Source: Haloarchaeobius litoreus (GTDB lineage Archaea; Halobacteriota; Halobacteria; Halobacteriales; Natrialbaceae). From it: a stretch of 64,000 nucleotides of DNA. Both the position numbers and the translations under genes were made by a program. Every line of letters starts with the position of its first letter. The stretch's first letter is position 1. Location: NCBI RefSeq assembly GCF_024495425.1, contig NZ_JANHJR010000002.1, positions 124,001 to 188,000 of the forward strand, read 5' to 3'. Of this stretch, positions 23,998 through 33,313 are shown piece after piece. The notes under the pieces are model-generated. The model searched no databases and was not told the origin of the DNA. It worked only from the letters and a program-made list of their open reading frames with translations.

Positions 23998-25089
23998 TCA
24001 GGGGACGAGCGAGCGGGGGAACGCGCCGAGCAGCTCCCCACCGTCCTCGGTGACGGCGACGAGGTCGGCGAGGCGGACGGTGCCTTCTGCGGGGTCCGAG
24101 ACACGCACGTCGAGCGCGAGCACCGCGCCGACGGGCAGCTCGCCGGCGTCGAGTGCGGGACGTTCGTGCCGTTCGAGGCCGACGCCGTAGCCACCGGAGT
24201 CGGGCGCGGGCTCGAAGCCGTAGGCGGTCACTTCGGCGTCGAGCTCGGTCTGGACGGCGTCGGCACCGCCGGGGGAGAGTTCGGGGATGGCGGCGTCGAG
24301 TGCGCCCTCGGCGGCGAGCTGGGCGCGGCGGGTCCAGCCGCCGTCGCCGTCGACGACGAACGTGCGGACGAGTCGGCCGTGGTAGCCGTCGGGGCCCTGC
24401 GGCGCGAGGTCGACGACGACCGTCTGCCCGGGCTCGATGGCGGTTTCGGAGCGCGGTGTCGCGGGCTCGTCGCCGACGCCGATGGCCGTGAATCCAGGGA
24501 CCATCCCCTCGGCGGCGATGGCGGCGTCGACCTCGCGGCGGAGGCGGAGCGCGGTCAGGGGGGCGTCCTCCCAGTCGAGGCGGCCCTCGTGGACGTGGGC
24601 CGAATCGAGCACCGCGGCGGCGCGGCGCATCCCGGCGCAGGCGGCGGACTGGACGGTCGACTGGCGGAGGCGTTCGGCGTCGGTCTTGGCGACCCGCGCG
24701 TCGCCGACGACGGCAGTCGAGGCGACGTCGTGGCCCGAGTTCTCGAGGTAGAGCGCGGCGTCGTGCGGGACGGTTCTGGGGGCGAGGACGGTCCCCTCCA
24801 GCCCGAGGTCGTCGAGCACGGTCGCGACGCGCTCGCCCGTCGGAATCCCCGCGCCGGCGGGGAGCACGCTGTCGCCGGGGAACGTCTCGCGAGCGGCGGC
24901 CGGGGCGTCGGCGGCGAGCAGCATCGCGGACTCGGCAGTGACGACGACGGCGAGCTCGCCGTCGACGCGGCCGGTACGACCGAGGTACCGGAGCGTCGGG
25001 TCGTCCTCGCGGCCGACGTGGACGAACGCGCAGGCGTCGCGGTCGCGGAGCTCCTCGCGGATCGGCTCGAACGGAACGGGAAGCGTCAT
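23998..25089 (-). CDS. M24-family metallopeptidase (Xaa-Pro aminopeptidase-like)
   Basis: 363-residue protein with a creatinase-like N-terminal domain (about residues 1-120) and a pita-bread catalytic domain (about 125-350). Two-metal ligand positions are partly visible: VVVDLAPQGPDGYHGRLVRTFVV contains Asp and His, and GYGVGLERHERPAL is the usual His region. Some canonical Asp/Glu ligands look shifted, so activity is not certain. It probably trims Pro-containing N-termini. It lies 3 nt downstream of the helicase gene on the same strand, suggesting one transcript. Confidence 0.82.
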   Translation of the reverse strand: MTLPVPFEPIREELRDRDACAFVHVGREDDPTLRYLGRTGRVDGELAVVVTAESAMLLAADAPAAARETFPGDSVLPAGAGIPTGERVATVLDDLGLEGTVLAPRTVPHDAALYLENSGHDVASTAVVGDARVAKTDAERLRQSTVQSAACAGMRRAAAVLDSAHVHEGRLDWEDAPLTALRLRREVDAAIAAEGMVPGFTAIGVGDEPATPRSETAIEPGQTVVVDLAPQGPDGYHGRLVRTFVVDGDGGWTRRAQLAAEGALDAAIPELSPGGADAVQTELDAEVTAYGFEPAPDSGGYGVGLERHERPALDAGELPVGAVLALDVRVSDPAEGTVRLADLVAVTEDGGELLGAFPRSLVP

Positions 25090-25092
25090 GCG

Positions 25093-26934
25093 TCAGTCCG
25101 CGGCCCCGACGGGCTCGGTCGCCAGCTCGGCGAGTTCGTCCGTGGTGGCCCCGGTGAGCTCGTTGTTCAGCAGGACGTCGATGGGGAGCGTGGGCGCGCC
25201 GCTGACGAGGTTCTCGAGGAGCACGAGCCGCTCGCGGGCCCGGGACATCCCGACGTAGAACACGCGGCGCTCGTTGTCGGTCAGTACCGGCACCGGCGAG
25301 GTGGTCTTCGTGAACTCGATGTCGTCGTCGAGCGCGTCCTCGTCGACGGTCGCGACCATCTGCTCGACGACCTTCTCGGTGAGGTCGGTGCCGACGAACA
25401 CGTGGTCGGCCTCGCGACCCTTCGCGGAGTGGATGGTGCCGACGCGGACCGTGTCGCGCTCCATGCCGCGGTACTCCTGTGTCGCGAAGTACGCCTTCAT
25501 CGACTTGCGCTGGAAGGACGTGACCTTCCGGACCATGTCGGAGGCGGAGGCCGGGCCGGGCATGAACGGGACGAAGTCGGCGACGAGACTCGGGTCCACG
25601 TCGAGCTCGGTGAGGTCCTCGACACCGGCGTCCTCCTGCTCGGCGTCGATGGCGTCGAACAGGTCGTCGCGCTCGTTCGTGCCGAACGCGGAGTCGGCGA
25701 GCATGTCGGCGAGGCGGCGGGCCTGCAGCCCGTTGATGTCCTCCTCCTCGTCGAGCGCCTCGACGGCGGTGACGTAGTCGTCGAGCCGGTCGGTCCACAT
25801 GCGCTGGTCGGTGAGGGACTTGAACGGGATGCCCTCGCTGATGAACTCGTCGATGAACTGGAACATCTGGTAGCGCGCCCGGAACAGCACCATGACGGTG
25901 CCGTCGTCGTTCTGGACGGTCCGCCGGACGTTCCGGACGAGGTCGAGCATCGAGGGGTTCTCGACGGCCTCGACGCTGCCACCCTCCTTGCGGGGTTTCA
26001 GGTCCTTGTCCTGGCGCTTGTCGATGTGGCGGATCTCGCGGTTGACGACATTCAGGATGCGTGAGGGGAGGCGGTAGGAGTTCGGGAGGACGACGTCCTC
26101 GTCGGGGTCGGCCTCGAGCAGCAGGTCCGGGTCCGCGCCCTGCCAGGCGTAGACGACCTGGTCGTCGTCACCGGCGATGAGGACGGTCTCCATGTGGGGC
26201 TTCCACTCCTCGTACACCTCGTGCTGGAGGGTGGTGATGTCCTGGAACTCGTCGATGACGAGGTGGTCGACACTCGGCAGCAGTGAGCGCTGCTTCACGC
26301 GCTCGAGCATGTCCGCGAAGCCGGTGAGTTCGTGCTCGCCCTTGTAGTTCCGCCAGGCGCGGATGACCTCGGGGACGTCGATGCGGTCGTCGTCCGAGGG
26401 CCACGTCGGCGTGTACTTGTTGCCGTCCTGTGCGTTCGGGTCGATATCCGGCGGGAGGCGGACCTCCTCGACGTTCCACTGGAAGGGCACGTCGTACCAG
26501 TCGGCGACGTCGCGCTCGGTCCGCTGGAGCCACTGCGAGGTGGCGATGATCTTGTTCCCGATGGTCGTCGAGCGGGCGGTCCGGCGGCCCGCGCCGCCGT
26601 ACTCGTCCTCGTACTCGATGCCGTACTCCTCGCAGAACTCCTCCTTGTCGGACTCGCCGACGACGTCGCCGCGGGAGAGATTGAGCAGCTCGTACGCCTT
26701 CGCGTGCATCGTACAGACGTTGCCCTGGAGGGACCGTGGGTTGATGTCGAGTCGCTCGGCAAGGCGTTCGCGGACCTCGGCTGCGGCGGCGCGGGTGTAG
26801 GAGACGACGAGGATGTCACGGTGGCTGACGTCCTCTCGTTCGAGTAGTTCTTCGACGCGGTCGAGGAGGGCTGTCGTCTTCCCACTCCCCGGCCCACCGA
26901 ACAGGCGGGTGAGTTTCGTGTCGGCGTCGCTCAT
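25093..26934 (-). CDS. UvrD/Rep-type superfamily 1 DNA helicase
   Basis: 613-residue ATP-dependent helicase. Motif I is GPGSGKTTALLDR (about residues 15-27), motif Ia VVSYTRAAAAEVRERL, motif II VIDEFQDI, motif III AGDDDQVVYAWQGAD, motif IV LPNSYRLPSRIL, motif V VRVGTIHSAKGREADHVFVGTD and motif VI YVGMSRARERLVLLE. All SF1A motifs are present, so the enzyme should be active in repair or replication restart. Start codon and length match haloarchaeal homologues. It is followed immediately by the M24 peptidase gene. Confidence 0.94.
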   Translation of the reverse strand: MSDADTKLTRLFGGPGSGKTTALLDRVEELLEREDVSHRDILVVSYTRAAAAEVRERLAERLDINPRSLQGNVCTMHAKAYELLNLSRGDVVGESDKEEFCEEYGIEYEDEYGGAGRRTARSTTIGNKIIATSQWLQRTERDVADWYDVPFQWNVEEVRLPPDIDPNAQDGNKYTPTWPSDDDRIDVPEVIRAWRNYKGEHELTGFADMLERVKQRSLLPSVDHLVIDEFQDITTLQHEVYEEWKPHMETVLIAGDDDQVVYAWQGADPDLLLEADPDEDVVLPNSYRLPSRILNVVNREIRHIDKRQDKDLKPRKEGGSVEAVENPSMLDLVRNVRRTVQNDDGTVMVLFRARYQMFQFIDEFISEGIPFKSLTDQRMWTDRLDDYVTAVEALDEEEDINGLQARRLADMLADSAFGTNERDDLFDAIDAEQEDAGVEDLTELDVDPSLVADFVPFMPGPASASDMVRKVTSFQRKSMKAYFATQEYRGMERDTVRVGTIHSAKGREADHVFVGTDLTEKVVEQMVATVDEDALDDDIEFTKTTSPVPVLTDNERRVFYVGMSRARERLVLLENLVSGAPTLPIDVLLNNELTGATTDELAELATEPVGAAD

Positions 26935-27051
26935 TGCACATATACTGGAGGCCGATACGTATAAGAGCCGTGGGTTCGCCCGACCGGTGGAATCGTGCGC
27001 CAGCGACCCGGTGTGGCGGTGCTGCAGGGAGACGAACTGTCGCGAGAAAAT

Positions 27052-27210
27052 TCAGTTGTTCCGGGGGGATCGCGCCTCTCGAACGTCGCTGCCGTCGCGG
27101 ATCTTGTCCTTGCAGTTGGGGCAGACGCGCGGGTCGTCGATCTCTCGTGGTGTGAACACTCGCGCGTAGGCCTCGGTGACGAAGGACCCGCAGTTCTGAC
27201 ATTCCGGCAT
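27052..27210 (-). CDS. Two-CXXC small zinc-finger protein (DUF7563-like)
   Basis: 52-residue protein with two zinc knuckles: CQNCG at residues 4-8 and CPNCKD near residue 31. Between them is TEAYARVFTPREIDDPRVC, and the protein ends in a short basic tail. It matches the haloarchaeal small zinc-ribbon type often annotated DUF7563. The frame is clean from the ATG at 27210 to a TGA. Such proteins are usually implicated in regulation; nothing specific can be said here. Confidence 0.75.
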   Translation of the reverse strand: MPECQNCGSFVTEAYARVFTPREIDDPRVCPNCKDKIRDGSDVREARSPRNN

Positions 27211-27363
27211 TTGAATCTCCAAGACTGTCTGATGGAATTATGTTTAATAACGTTACCGCCAAACCGCCCGTGTTGCCGCGTCTCATGTATCTGACAACAC
27301 ACCGCACGCTGGCGGTTCCGTCGCGCGTGCGTCGCTGACAAGAGAACCGGCGCTGACCGACGG

Positions 27364-27549
27364 TTACGCCGGGGTCGGCTCCCAGCCACACACCGTACAG
27401 TCGTCGGCCGATTCGTCGTGCAACGCCATACAGTCGGGACACTGTAGCTTGTTGTAGTTCCGGTCCCACCCTACTCGCTCTGTTTCGTGACCGCGGTCCG
27501 AGAGGAATTCGTCGAACACGTCGTCACCGGAGTCGGGTGCGGACGCCAT
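27364..27549 (-). CDS. HVO_0416-type small zinc-finger protein
   Basis: 61-residue protein with FDEFLSDRGHETERVGWDRNYNK followed by CPDCMALHDESADDCTVCGW, so CXXC and CXXC are 12 residues apart and form one zinc-binding unit. The sequence resembles the haloarchaeal HVO_0416 family from memory. The ATG at 27549 has a TATA-like box 27 nt upstream, enclosed by an inverted repeat, so expression is probably controlled by a dimeric repressor. Confidence 0.8.
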   Translation of the reverse strand: MASAPDSGDDVFDEFLSDRGHETERVGWDRNYNKLQCPDCMALHDESADDCTVCGWEPTPA

Positions 27550-27563
27550 GTGTCATGATACAC

Positions 27564-27591
27564 CACACCACGTTAAATCCGTTATGGTGTG
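27564..27591 (-). promoter_or_regulatory. TATA box within an inverted repeat (probable operator)
   Basis: Arms CACACCA (27564-27570) and TGGTGTG (27585-27591) flank a TATA-like TTAAAT (27573-27578) that lies 27 nt before the ATG of the small zinc-finger gene. A second, outer pair GTGTCA (27550-27555) and TGACAC (27590-27595) nests around it. A dimer bound here would block TBP. Confidence 0.45.
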
Positions 27592-27719
27592 ACACTCTTT
27601 CCCAACCATGGGCGGGGCGCGCCGACGCGGTACCGTTCAGCTGCGCGTGGGTTACCACCGTCCATCTGCGCGTGGGTTCGAGCGTGAGAGTCTTGCCGTC
27701 GGAGGCCGAATCCGAACTC

Positions 27720-28532
27720 ATGACCGACCTCTCGCTCTCGCCGACCCAGCTGGACCGCTACTCCCGGCACGTCATCATGGACGAGGTCGGTCCCGACGGC
27801 CAGGCGAACCTGCTCGACGCCTCGGTCTGCTGCGTCGGTGCCGGCGGGCTCGGCTCGCCCGTCCTCGCCTACCTCGCCGCCGCCGGCGTCGGCCGCATCG
27901 GCATCGTCGACGACGACACGGTCGAACGCTCGAACCTCCAGCGACAGGTCGTCCACGGCGACGGCGACGTGGGCCGCCCGAAGGTCGACAGCGCCGCCGA
28001 GTTCGTCGAGGACCTGAACCCGGACATCACGGTCGACCGGCACGAGCTCCGGGTCGACGCCGACACCGTCGGGGACCTCGTCGCGGACCACGACCTCGTC
28101 GTCGACGGCTCGGACAACTTCCCGACCCGGTACGTGATCAACGACGCCTGCGTCCTCGACGGGACGCCGTTCGTCCACGGGGCCATCTACCGCTTCGAGG
28201 GGCAGGCGACGACCTATCTGCCGGACGGCCCCTGCTACCGCTGCGTCTTCCCCGAAGCGCCCGAGCCCGGGACGGTCCCGGACTGCGCGACGACCGGCGT
28301 CCTCGGTGTGCTCCCGGGCGTCGTCGGCGGCATCATGGCGACGGAGGTCGTCAAACACTTCGTCCCCGTCGGCGACCCGCTGGACGACCGCATGCTCGTC
28401 TACGACGCCGCCGACATGACGACCGACGAGGTGCCGGTCGCCAGGAATCCGGACTGTCCGGTCTGCGGCGACGAGCCGACGGTGCGGTCGCTGGGTGACG
28501 TGAGTTACGCGGGGACGTGTGCGGTGGAGTGA
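27720..28532 (+). CDS. ubaA: E1-like SAMP-activating enzyme
   Basis: 270-residue ThiF/MoeB/Uba family protein. It adenylates the C-terminus of ubiquitin-like SAMP proteins, feeding both protein conjugation (sampylation) and sulfur transfer to molybdopterin and tRNA. The ATP-binding GAGGLGSPVLAYLAAAGVGRIGIVDDDTVERSNLQRQ is near residues 38-75. The catalytic Cys lies in VPDCATTGVLG (about residue 188). Paired cysteines in CYRC and CPVCGD bind structural zinc. Single-copy ubaA is usual in haloarchaea. An ATG at 27720 gives the standard N-terminus. Confidence 0.93.
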   Translation: MTDLSLSPTQLDRYSRHVIMDEVGPDGQANLLDASVCCVGAGGLGSPVLAYLAAAGVGRIGIVDDDTVERSNLQRQVVHGDGDVGRPKVDSAAEFVEDLNPDITVDRHELRVDADTVGDLVADHDLVVDGSDNFPTRYVINDACVLDGTPFVHGAIYRFEGQATTYLPDGPCYRCVFPEAPEPGTVPDCATTGVLGVLPGVVGGIMATEVVKHFVPVGDPLDDRMLVYDAADMTTDEVPVARNPDCPVCGDEPTVRSLGDVSYAGTCAVE

Positions 28533-28541
28533 GGGGGCGGC

Positions 28542-29807
28542 TCAGGCTCGGAGTGCCCGCACCTCGCCGTCGGTCGCGACGTACAGCGTCTCGCCAGCGA
28601 CGGCGAGTTCGGGCCGCTCGTTGACGGGCCGTCGCCAGAGCTCCTCACCCGTCTCGGCGTCGAGCGCGACGAGTGAGTCCTCCAGATTCCGGTACGGTCC
28701 CGTGTAGACGGTGCCGTCTGCGACGACCGGCGACCGTGGGTCGGCATCGGGCTGGAACCGCCATTGCACCTCGCCGTCGTGTGTCACCGCGGCGACGACG
28801 CCGTCCCGTCTCAGCGTGCCCGTCCGCACGTCGGCCGTGGCGACGTATGCGGTCCCGTCTGCGACGGCGGGTGTCCGGAGTCCCTGGTCGAACGGGACCG
28901 TCACCGTCTGGACACCGTGTCTGTGGTTCGTGTCGTACACGGTCAGTCGGCTCTGGGGCAGGTCATCGTCCTCGAAAACCCGATACCCGCCGCGGTAGAC
29001 GAGACCGTCGTCGACGACCGGACTGTCAGTCGTCTCGTAGCCCGGGTAGTCGTTCTCCCACCGACGTTCGAGACGGCGGTCGTCGGCGGCCAGGGCAGAG
29101 AACACTCGGTCCCCACCGTACAGCAGGCTGCCGTCGGTCGCGACACGGTGTAGCCCCTCATGCTCCAGTCGGTCGACCACCTCCCCGGTGTCGGCGTGGA
29201 GGCACCGCACCTCGTCCGGGCCGAACAGGAACACCCAGCCCTCGCGCTCCACGAGGTCGTAGTCCCACACGTCGAAGTTACCGAGTCTGGTCGACCAGAC
29301 CAGTTCCCCGTCGAAAGAGTCCAGCGCGACGATCCCGTCCCCGTTCCCGGCGTAGACCCTCCCCATGACGTACTCCAGATTGCCGCCGTTCCCCTGGGTT
29401 GACCATCGCCAGCCCTGCTCGCCGGTCTCGGGGTCCAGGGCGACGACCGTCCCCGAGAGGTCCGCCAGCACCCACCCGCCCGCCAAGATCAGGTTGTCGA
29501 AGTTGCCGCCGAGGGTGCTCACGTCCTCGGTCCAGACGGCCGACGGCTCCTCCCGGGGCGGCGACGCGAACGGGTTGTGACCGGTCCGTGCGAAGTCGTA
29601 CTGCTCGGTCGGCCAGTCGCCCGGATTCGGCGTCCAGTTGGCGGGCACCTGACGCTCCGGCGGCTCGACCCCGTCGCCGAGCAGCGTGTCGACGGTCGAA
29701 CAGCCCGCGAGGGAACCGATACCGACGGTCGAGGCCGAAGCGAGGAACGTGCGACGGAGGGAACTCGGAGTGGAGGGTGTTTCGGATGGCACACGATGGA
29801 GAACCAT
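28542..29807 (-). CDS. PQQ-like beta-propeller lipoprotein, Tat-exported
   Basis: 421-residue secreted protein. The N-terminus has a twin-arginine pair (SLRRTFLASASTVGIGSLAGC) ending in a lipobox (LAGC, Cys near residue 35), so it is probably exported folded by Tat and lipid-anchored. The mature part holds seven or eight repeats of the PQQ/PilQ-like blade type (TVVALDPETGEQGW, GIVALDSFDGELVW, SLVALDAETGEELW). PQQ-binding residues cannot be confirmed; many haloarchaeal members are structural propellers. It is divergent from mutL with a 65-nt shared promoter region. Confidence 0.85.
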   Translation of the reverse strand: MVLHRVPSETPSTPSSLRRTFLASASTVGIGSLAGCSTVDTLLGDGVEPPERQVPANWTPNPGDWPTEQYDFARTGHNPFASPPREEPSAVWTEDVSTLGGNFDNLILAGGWVLADLSGTVVALDPETGEQGWRWSTQGNGGNLEYVMGRVYAGNGDGIVALDSFDGELVWSTRLGNFDVWDYDLVEREGWVFLFGPDEVRCLHADTGEVVDRLEHEGLHRVATDGSLLYGGDRVFSALAADDRRLERRWENDYPGYETTDSPVVDDGLVYRGGYRVFEDDDLPQSRLTVYDTNHRHGVQTVTVPFDQGLRTPAVADGTAYVATADVRTGTLRRDGVVAAVTHDGEVQWRFQPDADPRSPVVADGTVYTGPYRNLEDSLVALDAETGEELWRRPVNERPELAVAGETLYVATDGEVRALRA

Positions 29808-29872
29808 TGGTAACGGCAAGGGTCTTTCCCCGGACCACAGCACGTATTGCGATAGCACCCGACCCGACGCAC

Positions 29873-32095
29873 ATGCCCGACACGGACATCCGGAAGCTCG
29901 ACCAGGCGACGGTCGAGCGCATCGCCGCCGGCGAGGTCGTCGAGCGCCCGGCGTCGGTGGTGAAGGAGCTCGTCGAGAACAGCCTCGACGCCGACGCGAC
30001 CCGGGTCGACGTTGCCGTGGAGAACGGCGGCGTCGACGGCGTGACGGTCGCGGACGACGGCGCGGGGATGACCGAGGCGGACGTGCGCGCCGCGGTCCGC
30101 GAGCACACGACGAGCAAGATACGCGACATCGACGACCTGGAGGGCGGCGTCGGCACGCTCGGCTTCCGAGGGGAGGCGCTGCACACCATCGGCGCGGTCT
30201 CCAGAACGACCATCCGGACGAAGCCACGGGACCCGGACGACGGCCCCGCCGAGGGCACCGAACTCGTCTACCAGGGCGGCGAGGTGCAGTCGGTCGAGCC
30301 CGTCGGCAGGCCGGCGGGGACGACCATCGAGGTCGCGGAGCTCTTCTTCAACACGCCCGCCCGGAAGAAGTACCTGAAGACCCGCGCGACGGAGTTCAGC
30401 CACGTCAACCGCGTCGTCACGCGTTACGCGCTGGCGAACCCGGACGTGGCCGTCTCGCTCACCCACGACGGCCGCGAGGTGTTCGCGACGACCGGCCAGG
30501 GCGACCTGCCCTCGGCCGTTCTCTCGGTCTACGGGAAGGAGGTCGCACGCGCGATGGAGTCCGTCGAGGCACCCGACCTCGACGACGGTCCGCTCGACGC
30601 GGTCGGCGGGCTGGTCTCGCACCCCGAGACGACCCGGAGCACCCGCGAGTACGTCTCGACGTTCGTCAACGGCCGGTACGTCACCTCGAAGCTGGTCCGC
30701 GACGCCGTCCTCTCGGCCTACGGCGGCCAGCTCGCGGGGGACCGCTACCCGTTCGTCGTGCTGGACCTCTCGGTCGACCCCGGACAGGTCGACGTGAACG
30801 TCCACCCGCGCAAGATGGAGGTCCGCTTCTCGGACGAGGCGGGTGTCCGCCGGCAGGTCCACGCCGCCGTCGAGGACGCGCTGCTCGACGCTGGCCTGCT
30901 GCGGTCGTCGGCCCCGCGCGGGAAGTCGAAGGCGGCCGAGGCGGACGTGCGGCCCGAGCCGGTCGCTGGTGACGTGCGACGCGACGGCCCGGAGCCGACC
31001 GGCGAGACGACCGAAGCCGCGAGCGTCGGGGATACCGCGGCTCGGAACACCCGGAGTCGCGCGTCGCGGCCGGCCGACGAGCCGTCGTCCGACGGGCCGG
31101 CGGCGTCGACGTCGGCGGACGCGTCGCCGGCGACATCCGCGGGCGACGCCGAGTCGTCGCCGGCAGCCACCGACGCGGACCCCGCGGCGGCAGCGGAACC
31201 CACCGTGTCGTCCGGAGCCACCGGATCGAGTGGCGAGACCGCCGACGCGCCGGACTGGGGCAGCACCGAGAGCCGGGAGCGACCGACCGACCTCGGCGAG
31301 TTCGGCCCGGGCGACTCCCGTTCGTCGGGCGGCTGGCCGGACCCGCCGTCGTCCAGCGAGCACGCGGGACCGACCGGCGCGGACGCCGCCCCCCACGCCG
31401 GCCCGACCGACGACGCCGACCGCAAGTTCGGCGGCGAACGCACCCAGACCACGCTGACCGGCGAGGACGCCACCGAACCCACCGACTACGACGCGCTCCC
31501 CAGACTGGAGGTGCTCGGGCAGTACCGCGACACGTACTTCGTCGCAACCTCGCCCGATGGGCTCGTCCTCGTCGACCAGCACGCCGCCGACGAGCGGGTC
31601 AACTACGAACGCCTCAGGGCGCAGTTCGAGGAGGGCGCGACCGCCCAGACCCTCGCCGAGCGGGTCGAACTCGAACTCACGGCCGGCGAGGCCGCGGCGT
31701 TCCCGGACTACCGCGAGGCCCTGTCGGCGCTCGGCTTCCGGGCGGAGCGGACCGGCGACCGGACGGTTGCGGTGACGGCGGTCCCCGCGGTGTTCAGAAA
31801 GACGCTCGACCCCGAGGACCTGCGGGACGTGCTCGCGGGCTTCGTCGCGGAGGGGGCCGACGGCGAGGCGACCGTCGACGAGCTGGCCGACGAGTTCGTC
31901 GCCGACCTCGCGTGCTACCCCTCCGTCACGGGCAACACGTCGCTCACCGAGGGCTCCGTGGTGGACCTGCTCGCCGCGCTCGACGACTGCGAGAACCCGT
32001 GGGCCTGCCCGCACGGCCGCCCGACGCTCGTCTCGTTCCCCGACGACGAGATCGAGGCGCGCTTCGAGCGGGACTACCCCGGCCACGGGGGCTGA
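29873..32095 (+). CDS. mutL: DNA mismatch repair protein MutL
   Basis: 740-residue MutL. The GHL ATPase domain carries ELVENSLDADAT (residues 32-43), DDGAGM (61-66) and GFRGEAL (97-103). The C-terminal endonuclease domain has the full metal motif DQHAADERVNYE beginning at residue 568 and CPHGRP near the end, so it is a nicking-type MutL of the kind used in strand-independent repair. A linker of about 190 residues rich in Ser, Ala, Asp and Thr separates the domains and is long for the family. No mutS is in the window. Confidence 0.97.
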   Translation: MPDTDIRKLDQATVERIAAGEVVERPASVVKELVENSLDADATRVDVAVENGGVDGVTVADDGAGMTEADVRAAVREHTTSKIRDIDDLEGGVGTLGFRGEALHTIGAVSRTTIRTKPRDPDDGPAEGTELVYQGGEVQSVEPVGRPAGTTIEVAELFFNTPARKKYLKTRATEFSHVNRVVTRYALANPDVAVSLTHDGREVFATTGQGDLPSAVLSVYGKEVARAMESVEAPDLDDGPLDAVGGLVSHPETTRSTREYVSTFVNGRYVTSKLVRDAVLSAYGGQLAGDRYPFVVLDLSVDPGQVDVNVHPRKMEVRFSDEAGVRRQVHAAVEDALLDAGLLRSSAPRGKSKAAEADVRPEPVAGDVRRDGPEPTGETTEAASVGDTAARNTRSRASRPADEPSSDGPAASTSADASPATSAGDAESSPAATDADPAAAAEPTVSSGATGSSGETADAPDWGSTESRERPTDLGEFGPGDSRSSGGWPDPPSSSEHAGPTGADAAPHAGPTDDADRKFGGERTQTTLTGEDATEPTDYDALPRLEVLGQYRDTYFVATSPDGLVLVDQHAADERVNYERLRAQFEEGATAQTLAERVELELTAGEAAAFPDYREALSALGFRAERTGDRTVAVTAVPAVFRKTLDPEDLRDVLAGFVAEGADGEATVDELADEFVADLACYPSVTGNTSLTEGSVVDLLAALDDCENPWACPHGRPTLVSFPDDEIEARFERDYPGHGG

Positions 32096-32284
32096 GATGC
32101 GGCCGAGCGACGGCGGTGGCACGGTGCCGCCGGGCTGACCGCACCGTCGGACCGGGCGGGGCGCTCTCGGCCTTCGATTTGATACCCGACGAGCGGCTGT
32201 GGTGGGGACACTTATACTGGTGCCGTCCGTTCGGCCGCACATGAGTGCTGTGAGCCAGTCGGCGGCGACGCCGGGAGGGTACAG

Positions 32285-33241
32285 ATGAGCGACGACCTTG
32301 TCACGTTCGGCGAGTCGATGCTGCGGCTGTCACCGCCGGGGAACGAGCGGATGGAGACGACCGGGCAGCTTGACGTCCACGCCGCCGGTGCCGAGTCCAA
32401 CACCGCCATCGCGGCCGAGCGGCTGGGCGCGAAGGCGGCCTGGATGTCGAAGCTCCCGGACACGCCGCCGGGGCGACGCATCGCGAACGGCATCCGCCAG
32501 CACGACATCACGACCGACGTCGTCTGGTCCGAGGACGGCCGGCCGGGGACGTACTACCTCGAACACGCGGGCAGGCCCCGCGGGACCAACGTGGTCTACG
32601 ACCGCGCCGACTCCGAGTTCTCGGTGGCGGCCGCCGAGGAGTTCAACCTCGAACGGATCCGCGACGCCACCGCCTTCTACACGACCGGTATCACGCCCGC
32701 GCTCTCCGAACAGATGCGCGAGACCACCGTCAACATGCTCAGCGTCGCCCGCAACGCCGGCACGATGGTCGCCTTCGACGTGAACTACCGACGCAAGCTC
32801 TGGTCGCCCGAGGCGGCCCGGAACACCATCACGCGGCTGTTCCCCGCCATCGACGTGCTCATCATCGCCGCGAAGGACGCCGAGGCCGTCCTCGACTACG
32901 ACGGCGAGCCGACCCAGCTCGCCCACCACCTCGCCTCCGAGTACGAGTTCCGCACGGTCGTCGTCACCCGCGGGGCACACGGCGCGGTCGCCATCCACGA
33001 CAACGTCGTCCACGAGCAGGACGCCTTCGAGACCGACACGCACGACCCCATCGGCTCCGGCGACGCCTTCACCGGCGCGTTCCTCGCCCGCCGGCTCTCC
33101 GGCGACGACGTCGGCCGCGCGCTGCAGTACGCGACCGCGACCGCCGCGCTCAAGCGGACCATCCCCGGCGACGTGGCCACCGTCACCAAATCGGAGGTCG
33201 ACGCCATCGTCGCCGACCGCACCGAGGACATCTCGCGCTGA
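32285..33241 (+). CDS. kdgK: 2-keto-3-deoxygluconate kinase (PfkB family)
   Basis: 318-residue ribokinase-fold sugar kinase. The N-terminal LVTFGESMLRLSPPG and NTAIAAERLGAKAAWMSKLPDTPPGRRI segments (about residues 5-65) are typical of KDG kinases. The C-terminal anion-hole motif is DPIGSGDAFTGAFLARRL (about 255-272), with Asp as the catalytic base. It phosphorylates KDG in the semi-phosphorylative Entner-Doudoroff pathway, the main haloarchaeal route for glucose. No kdg aldolase or dehydratase gene is beside it. Confidence 0.92.
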   Translation: MSDDLVTFGESMLRLSPPGNERMETTGQLDVHAAGAESNTAIAAERLGAKAAWMSKLPDTPPGRRIANGIRQHDITTDVVWSEDGRPGTYYLEHAGRPRGTNVVYDRADSEFSVAAAEEFNLERIRDATAFYTTGITPALSEQMRETTVNMLSVARNAGTMVAFDVNYRRKLWSPEAARNTITRLFPAIDVLIIAAKDAEAVLDYDGEPTQLAHHLASEYEFRTVVVTRGAHGAVAIHDNVVHEQDAFETDTHDPIGSGDAFTGAFLARRLSGDDVGRALQYATATAALKRTIPGDVATVTKSEVDAIVADRTEDISR

Positions 33242-33313
33242 CGGACGCCTGCCTTCCTCGAAACCTGAGAGCGGTGTCGTCTGTTTAATGTGTCCCGCGG
33301 CCTACCCTCGCGT

